Positions 8,304-17,473 of a stretch of 64,000 nt of DNA are shown in pieces. How positions within the stretch are numbered: position 1 is the first letter of the stretch; the number at the start of each line of letters is the position of its first letter. The stretch is from Rhodoferax ferrireducens T118 (GTDB lineage Bacteria > Pseudomonadota > Gammaproteobacteria > Burkholderiales > Burkholderiaceae_C): positions 186,001 through 250,000 of the forward strand of contig NC_007908.1 in NCBI RefSeq assembly GCF_000013605.1. Direction: 5' to 3'. The notes under the pieces were generated by a model. The model did no database searches. It saw only the letters and a program-made list of their open reading frames with translations, and had not been told where the DNA came from. Position numbers and translations under genes: made by a program.

Positions 8304-9514
8304 AAGGCTTCAATGCCCAGCAGCCGGGCTGCCGCCAGCGCCGTGGCGCGCACTTCGGCCACGGTGGCGCCGGTGAAGGTCAGGTGCCCCATCTTGCGGC
8401 CCTTGCTGGCTTTGAGCTTGCCGTACAGGTGCAGATGCGCACCCGGCAGCGCCAGCACCTGATCCCACGGCGGCGACGCGCCATCGATCCACAAATCGCC
8501 CAGCAAATTGAGCATGATGGCCGGGCTGTGCTGGCGCGGCTGCAGCAGCGGCAAACCGGTGAGCGTGCGCACTTGCAGGTCAAACTGCGACAGGTCGCAG
8601 GCGTCCAGCGTGTAGTGGCCGCTGTTGTGCGGGCGCGGCGCCATCTCGTTCACGATCAAGCTGCCCAGCGTCTGCGCCGCTTTTGAGTCGTCTTGCAGCA
8701 AGAAAAACTCGACACACAGCACGCCCACGTACCGCAATTCATTTGCTATTGATTTGGTAGCTTCTACCGCTTGCTGCACGAGGGCGGAAGGCATATTTCC
8801 TTCATAAGCCTGGGTGACTGCCAGAATGCCGTCGCGGTGCAGGTTGAGTTGCGGCGCGAAGTTGACGCAGCTGCCGTCCCAGCCGCGCGCCACGATCACC
8901 GAACATTCGGCCTGCAAAGGCAGCATTTTTTCCAGCACGCAAGCCACGTTCTTCAGTTCATCCCAGGCCGCAGCCAGCTCGGCCCGGCTGCTGACGCGCA
9001 GCTGGCCCTTGCCGTCGTAGCCCAGGCGCGCAGTCTTGAGGATGCCGGGGAGCAAATCGTCGGCCACCGCCGCCAGTTGCGCGGCAGATTCAATCACCGC
9101 ATAGGGTGCTACCGGCACGCCACAGCGCACAAAATGCGCTTTCTCCTTGATCCGGTCCTGTGCGATGCCGACCGCCTCGGCACCCGGCGCCACGGGACGA
9201 TGCGCGCCCAGCGTGACCAGGGCCGGAGCGGGCACGTTCTCAAACTCGGTGGTGATCGCAGCGCAGCGCTGCATCAGTTGCGCCAGGCCTTGCTGGTCCA
9301 GGTAGTCGCTCTGAATATGGTAGTGACTCACCAGCCCGGCCGGGCTGATCACGTCCGGGTCGAGCACCGCGGTGAAGTAACCCATGGCTTGCGCCGCCTG
9401 CACAAACATGCGGCCCAATTGGCCGCCACCCATGACGCCAAGCGTCGTCTGCTGGCCGCTGCCGGCGGTTGCGGCCGTGCCTGTTGTGCCGGGCAGAATG
9501 GTCTTGCCGCTCAT
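8300..9514 (-). CDS. purK: 5-(carboxyamino)imidazole ribonucleotide synthase PurK
   Basis: A 404-residue ATP-grasp enzyme of purine biosynthesis that carboxylates AIR with bicarbonate and ATP to N5-CAIR. Visible features are the N-terminal [17 protein letters not shown] nucleotide-fold, [12 protein letters not shown] (ATP-grasp lysine loop), and the C-terminal [14 protein letters not shown] metal/substrate motif. The stretch [11 protein letters not shown] near residue 250 is encoded by a copy of the interspersed repeat that has been accommodated in frame. The gene overlaps purE upstream and tsaC downstream by 4 bases each. Confidence 0.95.
   Translation of the reverse strand: MSGKTILPGTTGTAATAGSGQQTTLGVMGGGQLGRMFVQAAQAMGYFTAVLDPDVISPAGLVSHYHIQSDYLDQQGLAQLMQRCAAITTEFENVPAPALVTLGAHRPVAPGAEAVGIAQDRIKEKAHFVRCGVPVAPYAVIESAAQLAAVADDLLPGILKTARLGYDGKGQLRVSSRAELAAAWDELKNVACVLEKMLPLQAECSVIVARGWDGSCVNFAPQLNLHRDGILAVTQAYEGNMPSALVQQAVEATKSIANELRYVGVLCVEFFLLQDDSKAAQTLGSLIVNEMAPRPHNSGHYTLDACDLSQFDLQVRTLTGLPLLQPRQHSPAIMLNLLGDLWIDGASPPWDQVLALPGAHLHLYGKLKASKGRKMGHLTFTGATVAEVRATALAAARLLGIEAF
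8742..8815 (+). repeat. Interspersed repeat copy 2 (in frame inside purK)
   Basis: TTTGCTATTGATTTGGTAGC followed by a CTTGCTG and GAAGG-containing arm. It is the same core as the copy inside cnoX and lies fully within the purK reading frame without breaking it. Confidence 0.6.
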
Positions 9515-10002
9515 AGCCGTGGCGGCAGGGTCATGCCGCGGGCGGTTTCGGTTTGCGCGGCACGAAAGGCGTCAAGCTGGGTCCGCAGCGCGGTGTCGTG
9601 ATTGGCCAGCATGGCCACCGCAAACAGCGCGGCGTTGGCCGCGCCGGCAGCGCCAATGGCGAAGGTCGCCACCGGCACACCCTTGGGCATCTGCACAATG
9701 CTGTGCAGCGAGTCCACGCCCGACAGATGCCTGGACGCCACCGGCACGCCCAGCACCGGCACGGTCGTCTTGGCGGCCAGCATGCCCGGCAAGTGCGCCG
9801 CGCCACCGGCCCCGGCGATGATGGCTTGCAGGCCGCGCGCGCGCGCCGTTTCGGCGTAAGCAAACATATCGTCGGGCATGCGGTGGGCCGAAACCACACG
9901 GGCCTCGTGTGTGATGCCAAACTGTTGGAGAATGTGGACTGCGTGTTGCATCGTGTCCCAGTCGGAGCTGGAGCCCATAACGACACCGATTTGAATTTTC
10001 AT
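9511..10002 (-). CDS. purE: N5-carboxyaminoimidazole ribonucleotide mutase PurE
   Basis: A 163-residue class I PurE that converts N5-CAIR to CAIR, directly after PurK in the pathway. It shows the opening [14 protein letters not shown] with the substrate-binding SSSDW, the SAHRMPD segment, and [10 protein letters not shown]. The open frame extends 20 codons upstream, but the ATG at 10002 begins the conserved sequence. It is the first gene of purE-purK-tsaC and is divergent from cnoX with a 106-base spacer. Confidence 0.95.
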   Translation of the reverse strand: MKIQIGVVMGSSSDWDTMQHAVHILQQFGITHEARVVSAHRMPDDMFAYAETARARGLQAIIAGAGGAAHLPGMLAAKTTVPVLGVPVASRHLSGVDSLHSIVQMPKGVPVATFAIGAAGAANAALFAVAMLANHDTALRTQLDAFRAAQTETARGMTLPPRL

Positions 10003-10108
10003 AGTGTTGAGGACAGTGCTTGCCGGTGCGCTACGCTTGGCCGGCTGCGGTCTGTCCCGCAAGTTGATTAAATTGAATTTTACTTACCCCCAACCCGAAC
10101 TGCCCCCC

Positions 10109-11017
10109 ATGATGAACGTAACGATTGCAAATTTTGACGCCGAGGTGGTTGCCGCCTCGATGACTGTTCCCGTGCTGGTCGACTTCTGGGCCCCTTGGTG
10201 TGGCCCGTGCAAAGTCATCGGCCCGCTGTTGGAAAAGCTGGAGACGGCGTACGCCGGGCGCTTCAAGCTGGTCAAGATCGACTCCGACCAGGAGCAGGAA
10301 CTCAGCCAGGCCTTTGGCGTGCGCAGCATCCCCACCTGTGTGCTGATGTTCCAGGGTAAGCCGGTCGATGGCTTCATGGGCGCCCTGCCGGAGGGAGAAA
10401 TCAAGGCGTTTCTGGACAAACACCTGCCCGCCGGTGAGGTGCTGGAAGCCGAGGTGACGGCCGAGACGGTGTCGGATGCACCCGATGAGAACGACCCGGA
10501 CGCCATCCGCGAGGCGCTGCAGCAGGCTGTGCTGAAGAACCCGGACGACGAGGAGGCCCGCTTCAACTACGTCAAACGGCTGCTGCAAGAGGGGCGCACG
10601 GACGATGCCAAAGTCGCCTTCGCCCCGGTGATTGCCAAGACGGCCTTGGTGCGCCGCTTTGATTCGCTGCAGCGCTGGATGGATGCTATTGATTTTGTAG
10701 CTGATCGCGCAGATTTGACGGGGGCTATAAGTGGATTTGATGCAAAGATTGCGGCGAACAAGCGTGATTTCGATGCCCGCTTTGGCAAAGCCCAATCCTT
10801 GATCGCAGCGCAGGACTGGACCGACGCCATGGACGAACTGCTGGAAATTTTGATGCGCGACAAGAGCTGGGCCGACGACCTCGCGCGCAAGACCTATATC
10901 GCGATTCTGGACATCATTGAGCCGCCCAAGGTCAAGGTCGCCGACGGCCAGATTCCGCCGGTGGACCCGGTGGTGGCAAGCTACCGGCGCCGCCTGAGCA
11001 GCGTGGTGCTGAGCTGA
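10109..11017 (+). CDS. cnoX: Thioredoxin-TPR co-chaperone (CnoX/YbbN family)
   Basis: About 302 residues: an N-terminal thioredoxin domain with the redox motif WCGPC (Cys31, Cys34) and a C-terminal half with TPR-like helices. This is the CnoX/YbbN architecture, which protects proteins during oxidative stress and hands them to chaperones. Unlike E. coli CnoX, which lacks the usual two-cysteine motif, the canonical motif is intact here. Residues near 190-210 (DAIDFVADRADLTGAISGFD) are encoded by an interspersed repeat that sits in frame. Two ATGs abut at 10109 and 10112; either may be used. Confidence 0.88.
   Translation: MMNVTIANFDAEVVAASMTVPVLVDFWAPWCGPCKVIGPLLEKLETAYAGRFKLVKIDSDQEQELSQAFGVRSIPTCVLMFQGKPVDGFMGALPEGEIKAFLDKHLPAGEVLEAEVTAETVSDAPDENDPDAIREALQQAVLKNPDDEEARFNYVKRLLQEGRTDDAKVAFAPVIAKTALVRRFDSLQRWMDAIDFVADRADLTGAISGFDAKIAANKRDFDARFGKAQSLIAAQDWTDAMDELLEILMRDKSWADDLARKTYIAILDIIEPPKVKVADGQIPPVDPVVASYRRRLSSVVLS
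10683..10745 (+). repeat. Interspersed repeat copy 3 (in frame inside cnoX)
   Basis: GCTATTGATTTTGTAGCTGA then a GGGGGCTATAAG-containing arm. It shares the core with copies in purK and in several intergenic spacers, and is translated as part of the TPR region. Confidence 0.65.
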
Positions 11018-11045
11018 ATGGGCGACGGCGCTTGCATCAACACGC

Positions 11046-12479
11046 TCACGGTTTTCTGTCTTTCAACAGGTCCCGCAGGCGTTTCGGCGCCGGGATCAGT
11101 GGCGTGCGGCTGCGCGTCCAGGCGCCTTGTTCGGTCGGCGACAGGGCACGGCCCCGGCTCATGAACCACGATGCCAACTTGTACAGCCCCAGTCGGCTGT
11201 AAACCTGCGCCCAGACACTCCAGACGGCCGTGCCGGCAGTGGTGCGCGCGGCACCACTGCCGCGCAAGGTGGCCTCCATGCTGTCGGGCCGCGCCTGGGC
11301 CTCGTTGCGCAAGCGCACCAGAATGTCGGTGATCGGAATCTTGACCGGGCACACCTCGACGCAGGCACCACACAGGGTGGAGGCAAAAGCCAGCGGATAG
11401 GTGGCATCGAGCCCCAGCATGTGCGGCGAGATGATGGCGCCAATCGGGCCCGGGTAGGTGGTGCCATAGGCGTGGCCGCCAATGCGGGCATAGACCGGGC
11501 AGTGGTTCATGCAGGCGCCACAGCGAATGCATTTCAGGGTCTCGCGCAGTTCTTCATCGGCATAGGCCTGGGTGCGGCCGTTGTCGAGCAGGATCAGGTG
11601 CACTTCTTCGGGGCCATCCTTTTCACCCGGTTGGCGCGGGCCGCTGATCAGGTTGAAGTAAGTCGTGACCGCTTGCCCCGTGGCCGAGCGCGACAGCAGG
11701 CTGTAAAGCGGGGGCACGTGTTCGAGCTTTTCCACCACCTTCTCAATGCCGGTGATGGCAATGTGAACACGCGGCACGGTCGTGCACATGCGGCCATTGC
11801 CTTCGTTCTCGACCAGACACAAGGTGCCGGTCTCAGCGACGCAGAAGTTCACCCCCGAGAGCCCAATATCCGCGTCGGCAAACTTGTGCCGCAGCACTTT
11901 GCGCCCAATGCGAATTAAGGCATCTACATCTTCGGTGTAAGCCACGCCCGCAATCTCGTCGGCAAAAAGCTTGGCAATTTCCTGCTTGGTCTTGTGGATG
12001 GCCGGCATGATGATGTGCGACGGTGTTTCACCGGCGAGCTGCACGATGTATTCGCCCATGTCGGATTCGAATGCTTCAATGCCGGCCGCTTCCATGGCAT
12101 GGTTGAAACCCACCTCTTCGCTCACCATCGATTTGCCCTTGATGATGCGTTTGGCCTTGACTCGCTGCGCAATGCCGAGCGCGATCGCATTGGCTTCGTC
12201 AGGGGTTTGTGCCCAATGCACCCGGACGCCGTTGGCGGTCAGCTTGGCCTCTAACTGTTCCAGCAGACGTGGCAGGTGGGCCAGGCTGTAGCGCCGGATC
12301 GCTGAGCCCAAATCACGCAAGCCCTGCAGTTCCTCCGGATCCGGAAACTGGGCGCGCCGTTTGGCCATCAAGAAATCCATGGCACCGCGGAAATTCTTGC
12401 GCTGGCCCGGATCGTTGAGAACGCCCCGGCTGCGCTCCTTGAAGTCTTCCATCGGGTGAATTTTGATGACCTGGCTCAT
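11046..12479 (-). CDS. lutB: L-lactate utilisation iron-sulfur protein LutB
   Basis: A 477-residue LutB, one of three subunits of the LutABC L-lactate dehydrogenase complex. The N-terminal LUD domain is followed by a ferredoxin-like region with two cluster motifs, CIRCGACMNHCPVY and LCGACVEVCPV, near residues 310-370, and a C-terminal tail. The ATG at 12479 overlaps the lutC stop by 4 bases; the longer open frame upstream runs into lutC and is not needed. It is the last gene of lutA-lutC-lutB and converges with cnoX. Confidence 0.92.
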   Translation of the reverse strand: MSQVIKIHPMEDFKERSRGVLNDPGQRKNFRGAMDFLMAKRRAQFPDPEELQGLRDLGSAIRRYSLAHLPRLLEQLEAKLTANGVRVHWAQTPDEANAIALGIAQRVKAKRIIKGKSMVSEEVGFNHAMEAAGIEAFESDMGEYIVQLAGETPSHIIMPAIHKTKQEIAKLFADEIAGVAYTEDVDALIRIGRKVLRHKFADADIGLSGVNFCVAETGTLCLVENEGNGRMCTTVPRVHIAITGIEKVVEKLEHVPPLYSLLSRSATGQAVTTYFNLISGPRQPGEKDGPEEVHLILLDNGRTQAYADEELRETLKCIRCGACMNHCPVYARIGGHAYGTTYPGPIGAIISPHMLGLDATYPLAFASTLCGACVEVCPVKIPITDILVRLRNEAQARPDSMEATLRGSGAARTTAGTAVWSVWAQVYSRLGLYKLASWFMSRGRALSPTEQGAWTRSRTPLIPAPKRLRDLLKDRKP

Positions 12480-13150
12480 GCCGCTGCTCCTTCTGCGTGG
12501 CGCAACAGCACCACCAGCTCCCGTGGACCATGTGCACCATAGGCCAGTGTTTGCTGAATGTCCGCCGTCTTGGACGGGCCGCAAATCAGCAGCGCGTTGG
12601 TCGGCAAGCCGTCTTTCCAGCCTTCTGTCGTGATCGCCGAATGAAAATCGGAATGAATGGTGGCCACATCCAGCAACACGAAGTGCACCGAGGGCACCAG
12701 GGACATCAAGCGCGGCTCCGAGGCGTTGGGCCAGAGAATCAGACTGCCAATTTCGGCAATGGCACTGCGGGCCAGCGTCAGCGAGGCATCAATGTCGTCG
12801 AACAAGACATCGCGCCAGGAGTCGATGGCATCGGCATAAGGCAGGAGTTTCAGATGCTCGGGCTGACGGGCTTGCAGCGCCGCACCATGCGCTGTGCCGG
12901 TGCCGATCAGCAAGTTGCGCAGACCCTTGCTTGCTGCGATGCGCAGCAGCGCCTCAATCCAGTCCGTGGCACTGACGTCATGCACTTCAGTCTTCACGGC
13001 CTGCAGTGCGGCGCGCAGACGGGTGACGCGCTGATCTGTATCTTCGTTGCGGCGGTGCGCATCAAACCAGGTCTTGACGTCGGGCAGCGGCAGCGTTTCT
13101 GCAATCGAGGTGGCGCGCAGGCGGGCGAGGATGCTGTCGCGAGCGCTCAT
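12476..13150 (-). CDS. lutC: L-lactate utilisation protein LutC
   Basis: A 224-residue LUD-domain protein, the third LutABC subunit. It starts MSARDSILARLR and carries the segment DIDASLTLARSAIAEIGSL and PSVHFVLLDV typical of the family; no iron-sulfur motif is expected. It begins inside the last codons of lutA (ATGA overlap) and its own end overlaps lutB, so all three subunits are translationally coupled. The gene order A-C-B differs from the A-B-C of Bacillus. Confidence 0.9.
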   Translation of the reverse strand: MSARDSILARLRATSIAETLPLPDVKTWFDAHRRNEDTDQRVTRLRAALQAVKTEVHDVSATDWIEALLRIAASKGLRNLLIGTGTAHGAALQARQPEHLKLLPYADAIDSWRDVLFDDIDASLTLARSAIAEIGSLILWPNASEPRLMSLVPSVHFVLLDVATIHSDFHSAITTEGWKDGLPTNALLICGPSKTADIQQTLAYGAHGPRELVVLLRHAEGAAA

Positions 13151-13950
13151 GATGCGGCCTGTGTCGTGCGCCGCCACAAGAAGCTGGCCAGGTGTTCACC
13201 CGGCAAGGTGGGGTTTGTACGCCCGGCCACTTCATCCTGTTTGGCAGCCCGTCCGGTGATGTTGAGCAGGCAGCCGCAGTCGGCACTAACCACGCGCTCG
13301 GCCCCGGTGTCTTTGATGGCGGCTACTTTATCGGTCGCAATCGCCTCCGAGATGTCGGGGTAGCGCATGGCAAACGTGCCGCCAAAGCCGCAGCATTCTT
13401 CAATCCGCGCCTGCTCGACCACATTCACGTGCGCCAGGCTATCGAGCAGTGCCGCGCTGGTTTCATGCGAGCCCATTTCGCGCCGCGCATGGCAGGAGGT
13501 ATGCAGCGCCACGGTGCAGGGTGTGCCCAGATCCGGCTGGCTGAAATTGACCACGTGCACCAAAAATTCACTCAGCTCATAAACACGCTCGGACAGATCC
13601 ACCGCCTTGGCATGCAACACCGGATCGTTGGCAAACAAATGCGGATAGTGTTTGCGGATCATGCCGCCGCATGACCCGGATGGAATCACCACCGGCCAGG
13701 GCTCCACGAACAGATTCAACTGCTGCAAGGCAACCGCGCGCGCCTCGTCTGGAAAGCCGCTGCTGTGCGCCGGTTGGCCGCAGCAGGTTTGCTGCTCCAG
13801 GTAATGCACCTTGATGCCTTCGCGTTCCAGCAGTCGCACCGTGTCAAGACCCGCTTCGGGCGTGAACTGATCGATCAGGCAGGTGGCAAAAAGATAGACG
13901 TCGCGCGGCTTGGGCGGGTACTGGCGCGGGAATTGGGTAGTTGGCTCCAT
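13147..13950 (-). CDS. lutA: L-lactate utilisation protein LutA (CCG-domain)
   Basis: A 267-residue protein with two cysteine-rich CCG domains: QQTCCGQPAHSSG near residue 60 and IEECCGFGGTFAM near residue 195. This is the GlcF/LutA architecture that binds iron-sulfur clusters and passes electrons from lactate. I place the start at the ATG at 13950. Upstream lies a palindrome matching one in front of the neighbouring FadR-type regulator, so lactate-responsive repression is likely. First gene of the lutACB operon. Confidence 0.9.
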   Translation of the reverse strand: MEPTTQFPRQYPPKPRDVYLFATCLIDQFTPEAGLDTVRLLEREGIKVHYLEQQTCCGQPAHSSGFPDEARAVALQQLNLFVEPWPVVIPSGSCGGMIRKHYPHLFANDPVLHAKAVDLSERVYELSEFLVHVVNFSQPDLGTPCTVALHTSCHARREMGSHETSAALLDSLAHVNVVEQARIEECCGFGGTFAMRYPDISEAIATDKVAAIKDTGAERVVSADCGCLLNITGRAAKQDEVAGRTNPTLPGEHLASFLWRRTTQAAS

Positions 13951-13987
13951 GCTGGCTCTTTTCTCGATAGTTCTTATTGATTGGTAA

Positions 13988-14002
13988 ATTGGTAATACCA
14001 AT
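13988..14002. promoter_or_regulatory. Operator for the FadR-type regulator, lutA side
   Basis: Perfect odd-centred palindrome ATTGGTAATACCAAT. It fits the TNGTNNNACNA half-site pattern of FadR-subfamily GntR regulators and sits 37 bases upstream of the lutA start. The same sequence with one central change occurs upstream of the regulator gene. Confidence 0.75.
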
Positions 14003-14100
14003 AAATTGGACTGTAAAAAAACAAATGAACCCGAACAATAGGGGTTTACCCTGGTTGGTGATGGACCCTCCTTCCCGAGCCCCGTTGCCTGGCGGCGAGG

Positions 14101-14874
14101 TCAGACGCTGACGGGTGCCAAGGTTCCCAGACGTCTCATGGCGCTGAGGCGGCGCTCCTCTTGCCGGGCGCTGTCTTCCATGCTCTGGCGTACAAATTCG
14201 ATGTGGCTGCGAGCGGCGCGGGCCGCTGCCTCGGGCCGGTGTTCGCGAACAGCTTGCCAGATCGCGCGGTGCTGCGACTGCAACTGTTCCCAGCGCTGAG
14301 GCTGCGCATGCAGATGCGCCAGGCTGCCGGAAATGTGACCATGGATCACCCGCATCAGACTGGCGCTCAGGTGCCCGATCAACACGTTATGGGCCGCCTC
14401 CGCGATCACTTGATGAAAGAGGACATCCTGATCAATACAGGCCTGCAGATCGTTGCTGGCAAAGGTGGTCTCCAGCGCTGCATAGACGGCGTCCAGGCGC
14501 TGGATGTCGACATCCAGCGCGCGCTCGGCGGCCAGGCAGGCGGCCTGGCTTTCCAGCATTTGGCGAAATTCGAGCAAGTCCTGGTGCAACAAGGGGTGGC
14601 CGTTGAGCATGTCCTGCCAGGGGTCAACAAAGTGCGCCTCCAGCCGGTCGGTGACATGGGTGCCGCTGCCGTGATGCGTGCTGAGCAAACCTTTGGCGAC
14701 CAGCTTCTGGATGGCCTCGCGCAGCGAGGGGCGCGACACACCCAGCTCAACGGCGAGATCGCGCTCTGAGGGCAACAGATCGCCAGGTTTGAGCGAACCT
14801 TCCAGAATTCTTTTTTCAAGCTCGCCAGCGACGGTGTCGGCGAGGCGGGTGATGGCAGGGCGGCGTGCAGGCAT
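14101..14874 (-). CDS. FadR-subfamily GntR regulator, probable lactate-responsive repressor (LldR/LutR-like)
   Basis: A 257-residue regulator with an N-terminal winged-helix GntR domain (LPSERDLAVELGVSRPSLREA at about residues 34-54) and a C-terminal all-helical FCD ligand-binding domain. It lies upstream of the lut operon on the same strand. Copies of one palindromic operator are found before it and before lutA, which points to repression of lutACB and of itself, relieved by L-lactate as in LldR. The ligand is inferred from context. The 150-base gap between it and lutA contains the operator and an A-rich stretch. Confidence 0.85.
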   Translation of the reverse strand: MPARRPAITRLADTVAGELEKRILEGSLKPGDLLPSERDLAVELGVSRPSLREAIQKLVAKGLLSTHHGSGTHVTDRLEAHFVDPWQDMLNGHPLLHQDLLEFRQMLESQAACLAAERALDVDIQRLDAVYAALETTFASNDLQACIDQDVLFHQVIAEAAHNVLIGHLSASLMRVIHGHISGSLAHLHAQPQRWEQLQSQHRAIWQAVREHRPEAAARAARSHIEFVRQSMEDSARQEERRLSAMRRLGTLAPVSV

Positions 14875-14884
14875 GGCGTTTTAA

Positions 14885-14899
14885 ATTGGTAAGACCAAT
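14885..14899. promoter_or_regulatory. Operator for the FadR-type regulator, autoregulatory site
   Basis: ATTGGTAAGACCAAT, 14 of 15 positions identical to the site before lutA, located 10-25 bases upstream of the regulator start codon and therefore placed to block its own expression. Confidence 0.75.
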
Positions 14900-14926
14900 T
14901 GAATGATAGCGCCACGGCCCCTACTG

Positions 14927-15844
14927 TCAACCGATCAGCCGCGTCAGCGCTTCCTGGTATTTGGCGGCGGTCTTGGCAATCACCTCGTCGGGCACGCGTG
15001 GCGCGGGCGGGGTTTTGTTCCAGGGCTTGCCATTGACCTGCACCTGCTCCAGCCAGTCACGCACAAATTGCTTGTCAAAACTGGGCGGGTTGATGCCTTC
15101 CTGGTAGCTCTCGGCGGGCCAGAAGCGCGATGAATCGGGCGTCAGCACCTCGTCCATCAGCGTCAGCGTACCGTCGGCGTCCAGTCCAAACTCGAACTTG
15201 GTGTCGGCAATGATGATGCCCTTGGCGCGTGCAATTTCCGACGCCGCCTTGTAGATGGCAATGCTGATGTCGCGAATGCGGGTGGCCAGGTCCAGGCCGA
15301 TCATCTCGACCGTTTGCTCAAACGTGATGTTCTCGTCATGGTCGCCCGCCGCAGCCTTGGCCGCCGGGGTGTAGATCGGCTCGGGCAGCTTGGAGGCGTT
15401 CTGCAGTCCGGCTGGCAGTTTGACGCCGCACACGGCCCCGTTGTGCTGGTATTCCTTCCAGCCGCTGCCGGCCAGATAACCGCGTACCACGGCTTCCACC
15501 GGCAAGGGCTTCAGGCGCTTGACCAGCATCGAGCGGCCCGTCACCTGCGGCACTTCGGCGGCGGTGACCACGCTTTCGGGCGCGTCACCGGTGAGATGAA
15601 TCGGGCACAGGTTCAGGCCTTTGGGACCGAGCTTGTCAAACCAGAACAGCGCCATCTGTGTCAGAAGCGCGCCTTTGCCCGGAATCGGCTCACCCATGAT
15701 CACGTCAAAGGCGCTCAGGCGGTCAGAGGCCACCATCAGGATGCGATCAATGCCGACGGCGTAGTTATCGCGCACCTTGCCACGCGCCAGCAGCGGCAAA
15801 GAGGTGAGCATGGAAGTGTGCAGGGCGGGTTGTGAAGTGTTCAT
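14927..15844 (-). CDS. purC: Phosphoribosylaminoimidazole-succinocarboxamide synthase PurC
   Basis: A 305-residue SAICAR synthase, which joins CAIR and aspartate using ATP. This is the step after PurE. Conserved features seen: [14 protein letters not shown] (ATP loop), [32 protein letters not shown] and DTKFEFGLD. The length matches the longer proteobacterial/yeast-like PurC form. It is transcribed alone on the minus strand, with a 255-base upstream spacer that contains an interspersed repeat. Confidence 0.95.
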   Translation of the reverse strand: MNTSQPALHTSMLTSLPLLARGKVRDNYAVGIDRILMVASDRLSAFDVIMGEPIPGKGALLTQMALFWFDKLGPKGLNLCPIHLTGDAPESVVTAAEVPQVTGRSMLVKRLKPLPVEAVVRGYLAGSGWKEYQHNGAVCGVKLPAGLQNASKLPEPIYTPAAKAAAGDHDENITFEQTVEMIGLDLATRIRDISIAIYKAASEIARAKGIIIADTKFEFGLDADGTLTLMDEVLTPDSSRFWPAESYQEGINPPSFDKQFVRDWLEQVQVNGKPWNKTPPAPRVPDEVIAKTAAKYQEALTRLIG

Positions 15845-15957
15845 GGAGATGGGTGCCAGTCAAGAAAAAACCAGAAAGCGGTTGGTGTCCCGGACAGATT
15901 GGGTTGTGCGAGGTGTCACCGCATGAATTTTAAGCCCGCGCCTGCGCTGAAAAATGC

Positions 15958-16011
15958 ATCAAATTCAATAGCTGACTAAGCTTATGCAACGGGGGCTGAA
16001 AGCAAATAGGG
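15958..16011 (-). repeat. Interspersed repeat copy 4 (purC-fba spacer)
   Basis: CAAATTCAATAGCTGACTAA followed by ACGGGGGCTGAAAGCAAAT. Shares the AATAGCTG core and the GGGGGCT arm with the other copies. Confidence 0.6.
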
Positions 16012-16047
16012 CACATCAGCAAGACGCCGCAGGGCGGCAGGCCCATG

Positions 16048-16075
16048 CAAGAAGCCACCCGCAGGTGGCTTCTTG
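16048..16075 (-). terminator. Hairpin downstream of fba
   Basis: Perfect 12-bp inverted repeat CAAGAAGCCACC / GGTGGCTTCTTG with a 4-base loop, 25 bases past the fba stop. There is no clear U-tract after the stem on the minus strand, so it may act as a transcript-stabilising hairpin rather than a classical terminator. Confidence 0.5.
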
Positions 16076-16099
16076 AACGCTACCAAGACCCGCTAAAGA

Positions 16100-17164
16100 T
16101 CACTTCACCACTTGCGCCAGCTCACCACGCGCATATTGCCCCGCCACCACGCTCAATGAGTGGCTCTTGATTTTTGAACCTTGACCTTCACAGCCAAACT
16201 CCAGGTAGCGCTGCTTGCACAGGGCCTTGGCGGCTTCACGGGCGGGCTTGAGCCAGTCGCGGGCATCGAATTTTTCGGGGTTTTCAAACATGTATTTGCG
16301 CACGGCACCGGTCATGGCCAGGCGAATGTCGGTGTCGATGTTGATCTTGCGCACGCCAAACTTGATCGCTTTCTGGATTTCTTCGACCGGCACACCGTAG
16401 GTTTCGCGCATCTTGCCGCCAAACTGGTTGATGATGGCCAGCGACTCCTGCGGCACGCTGCTGGAGCCATGCATCACCAAATGGGTGTTGGGAATACGCT
16501 TGTTGATGGCCATGACGCGGTCAATCGCCAAAATATCGCCGGTGGGCTTGCGGGTGAATTTGTAGGCGCCGTGGCTGGTGCCAATGGCAATGGCCAGCGC
16601 GTCAAGCTGGGTCCGCTTGACAAAATCTGCCGCTTGCTCGGGGTCGGTCAGCATCTGCTCACGCGTCATGGTGGCCTCGGTGCCGTGGCCGTCTTCCTTG
16701 TCACCTTTCATGGTTTCCAGCGAGCCCAGGCAGCCCAGCTCACCCTCCACCGTCACGCCCACGGCGTGCGCCATGGCGACCACTTTGCGCGTCACCTCGA
16801 CGTTGTAGTCGTAACTGGCAATGGTCTTGCCGTCGCTCATCAGGGAGCCGTCCATCATGACCGAGCTAAAGCCCAGGTTGATGGCGCCCTGGCACACGTC
16901 GGGGCTCTGGCCGTGGTCCTGGTGCATGACCAGCGGGATGTGCGGATAGGCTTCGATGGCGGCCAGAATCAGATGTTTGATGAAGGGCTCACCGGCGTAT
17001 TTTCGCGCGCCAGCGCTGGCTTGCAGAATGACCGGTGCGCCGACCTCATCGGCGGCCGACATGACGGCCTGCACCTGCTCCAGGTTGTTGACGTTGAAAG
17101 CCGGGATGCCGTAACCATTCAGGGCGGCATGGTCGAGCAGTTCGCGCATTGAAACAAGTGCCAT
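16100..17164 (-). CDS. fba: Class II fructose-bisphosphate aldolase (Calvin-cycle subtype)
   Basis: A 354-residue zinc-dependent aldolase of glycolysis, gluconeogenesis and the Calvin cycle. Zinc and substrate motifs are visible: [10 protein letters not shown] near residue 80, [27 protein letters not shown] and the IDTDIRLA segment. The length and the C-terminal GSKIKSHSL region fit the CbbA subtype used by many betaproteobacteria. Pyruvate kinase is the next gene upstream on the same strand. Three TTGGTAA direct repeats lie just before the start. Confidence 0.94.
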   Translation of the reverse strand: MALVSMRELLDHAALNGYGIPAFNVNNLEQVQAVMSAADEVGAPVILQASAGARKYAGEPFIKHLILAAIEAYPHIPLVMHQDHGQSPDVCQGAINLGFSSVMMDGSLMSDGKTIASYDYNVEVTRKVVAMAHAVGVTVEGELGCLGSLETMKGDKEDGHGTEATMTREQMLTDPEQAADFVKRTQLDALAIAIGTSHGAYKFTRKPTGDILAIDRVMAINKRIPNTHLVMHGSSSVPQESLAIINQFGGKMRETYGVPVEEIQKAIKFGVRKINIDTDIRLAMTGAVRKYMFENPEKFDARDWLKPAREAAKALCKQRYLEFGCEGQGSKIKSHSLSVVAGQYARGELAQVVK

Positions 17165-17174
17165 GATGGTGTCC

Positions 17175-17203
17175 TTGGTAAGTTGGTAACTGGTTGGTAA
17201 CTG
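17175..17203. repeat. Triple TTGGTAA direct repeat before fba
   Basis: TTGGTAA begins at 17175, 17183 and 17194, the last two in the longer form TTGGTAACTGG. The repeats occupy the ribosome-binding/5'-leader region 10-40 bases upstream of the fba ATG. The heptamer equals the half-site of the lactate-regulator palindromes 3 kb away. Confidence 0.5.
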
Positions 17204-17314
17204 GCCTGAATTTTAACGGAGCGGCGCGGTTGCGCGCTGCACTTTGACGCCGGCGCCCGACTTTAAGCGTGACTTGATGTTTCACCATCACCGTCCACGT
17301 CTTGTCACAACACG

Positions 17315-17473
17315 ATGCCCGCCGTGAAACCCGCAGTCACCCGGTTCGCGAACCTGCTGCTTTTGTTGCCATGGCCCGGCGTGGTGCAGGTGCCAGGCGG
17401 CCCCATGGCCAAAGCGCCCGTCAAGACGCCCGCGGCTTATGCGGTCTGTGGCTTGGACGGCGAAGGCCGCTAG
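17315..17473 (+). CDS. Possible small hypothetical protein
   Basis: A 52-codon open frame beginning MPAVKPAVTRFANLLLLLPW, with a hydrophobic Leu-rich stretch and strongly GC-rich third positions like real genes of this genome. It fills the roughly 300-base gap between fba and pyk and ends 3 bases into the pyk stop on the other strand. No family was recognised and no good ribosome-binding site is evident. It may be a gene remnant or chance; I include it because it is the only coding-like content in this spacer. Confidence 0.2.
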   Translation: MPAVKPAVTRFANLLLLLPWPGVVQVPGGPMAKAPVKTPAAYAVCGLDGEGR

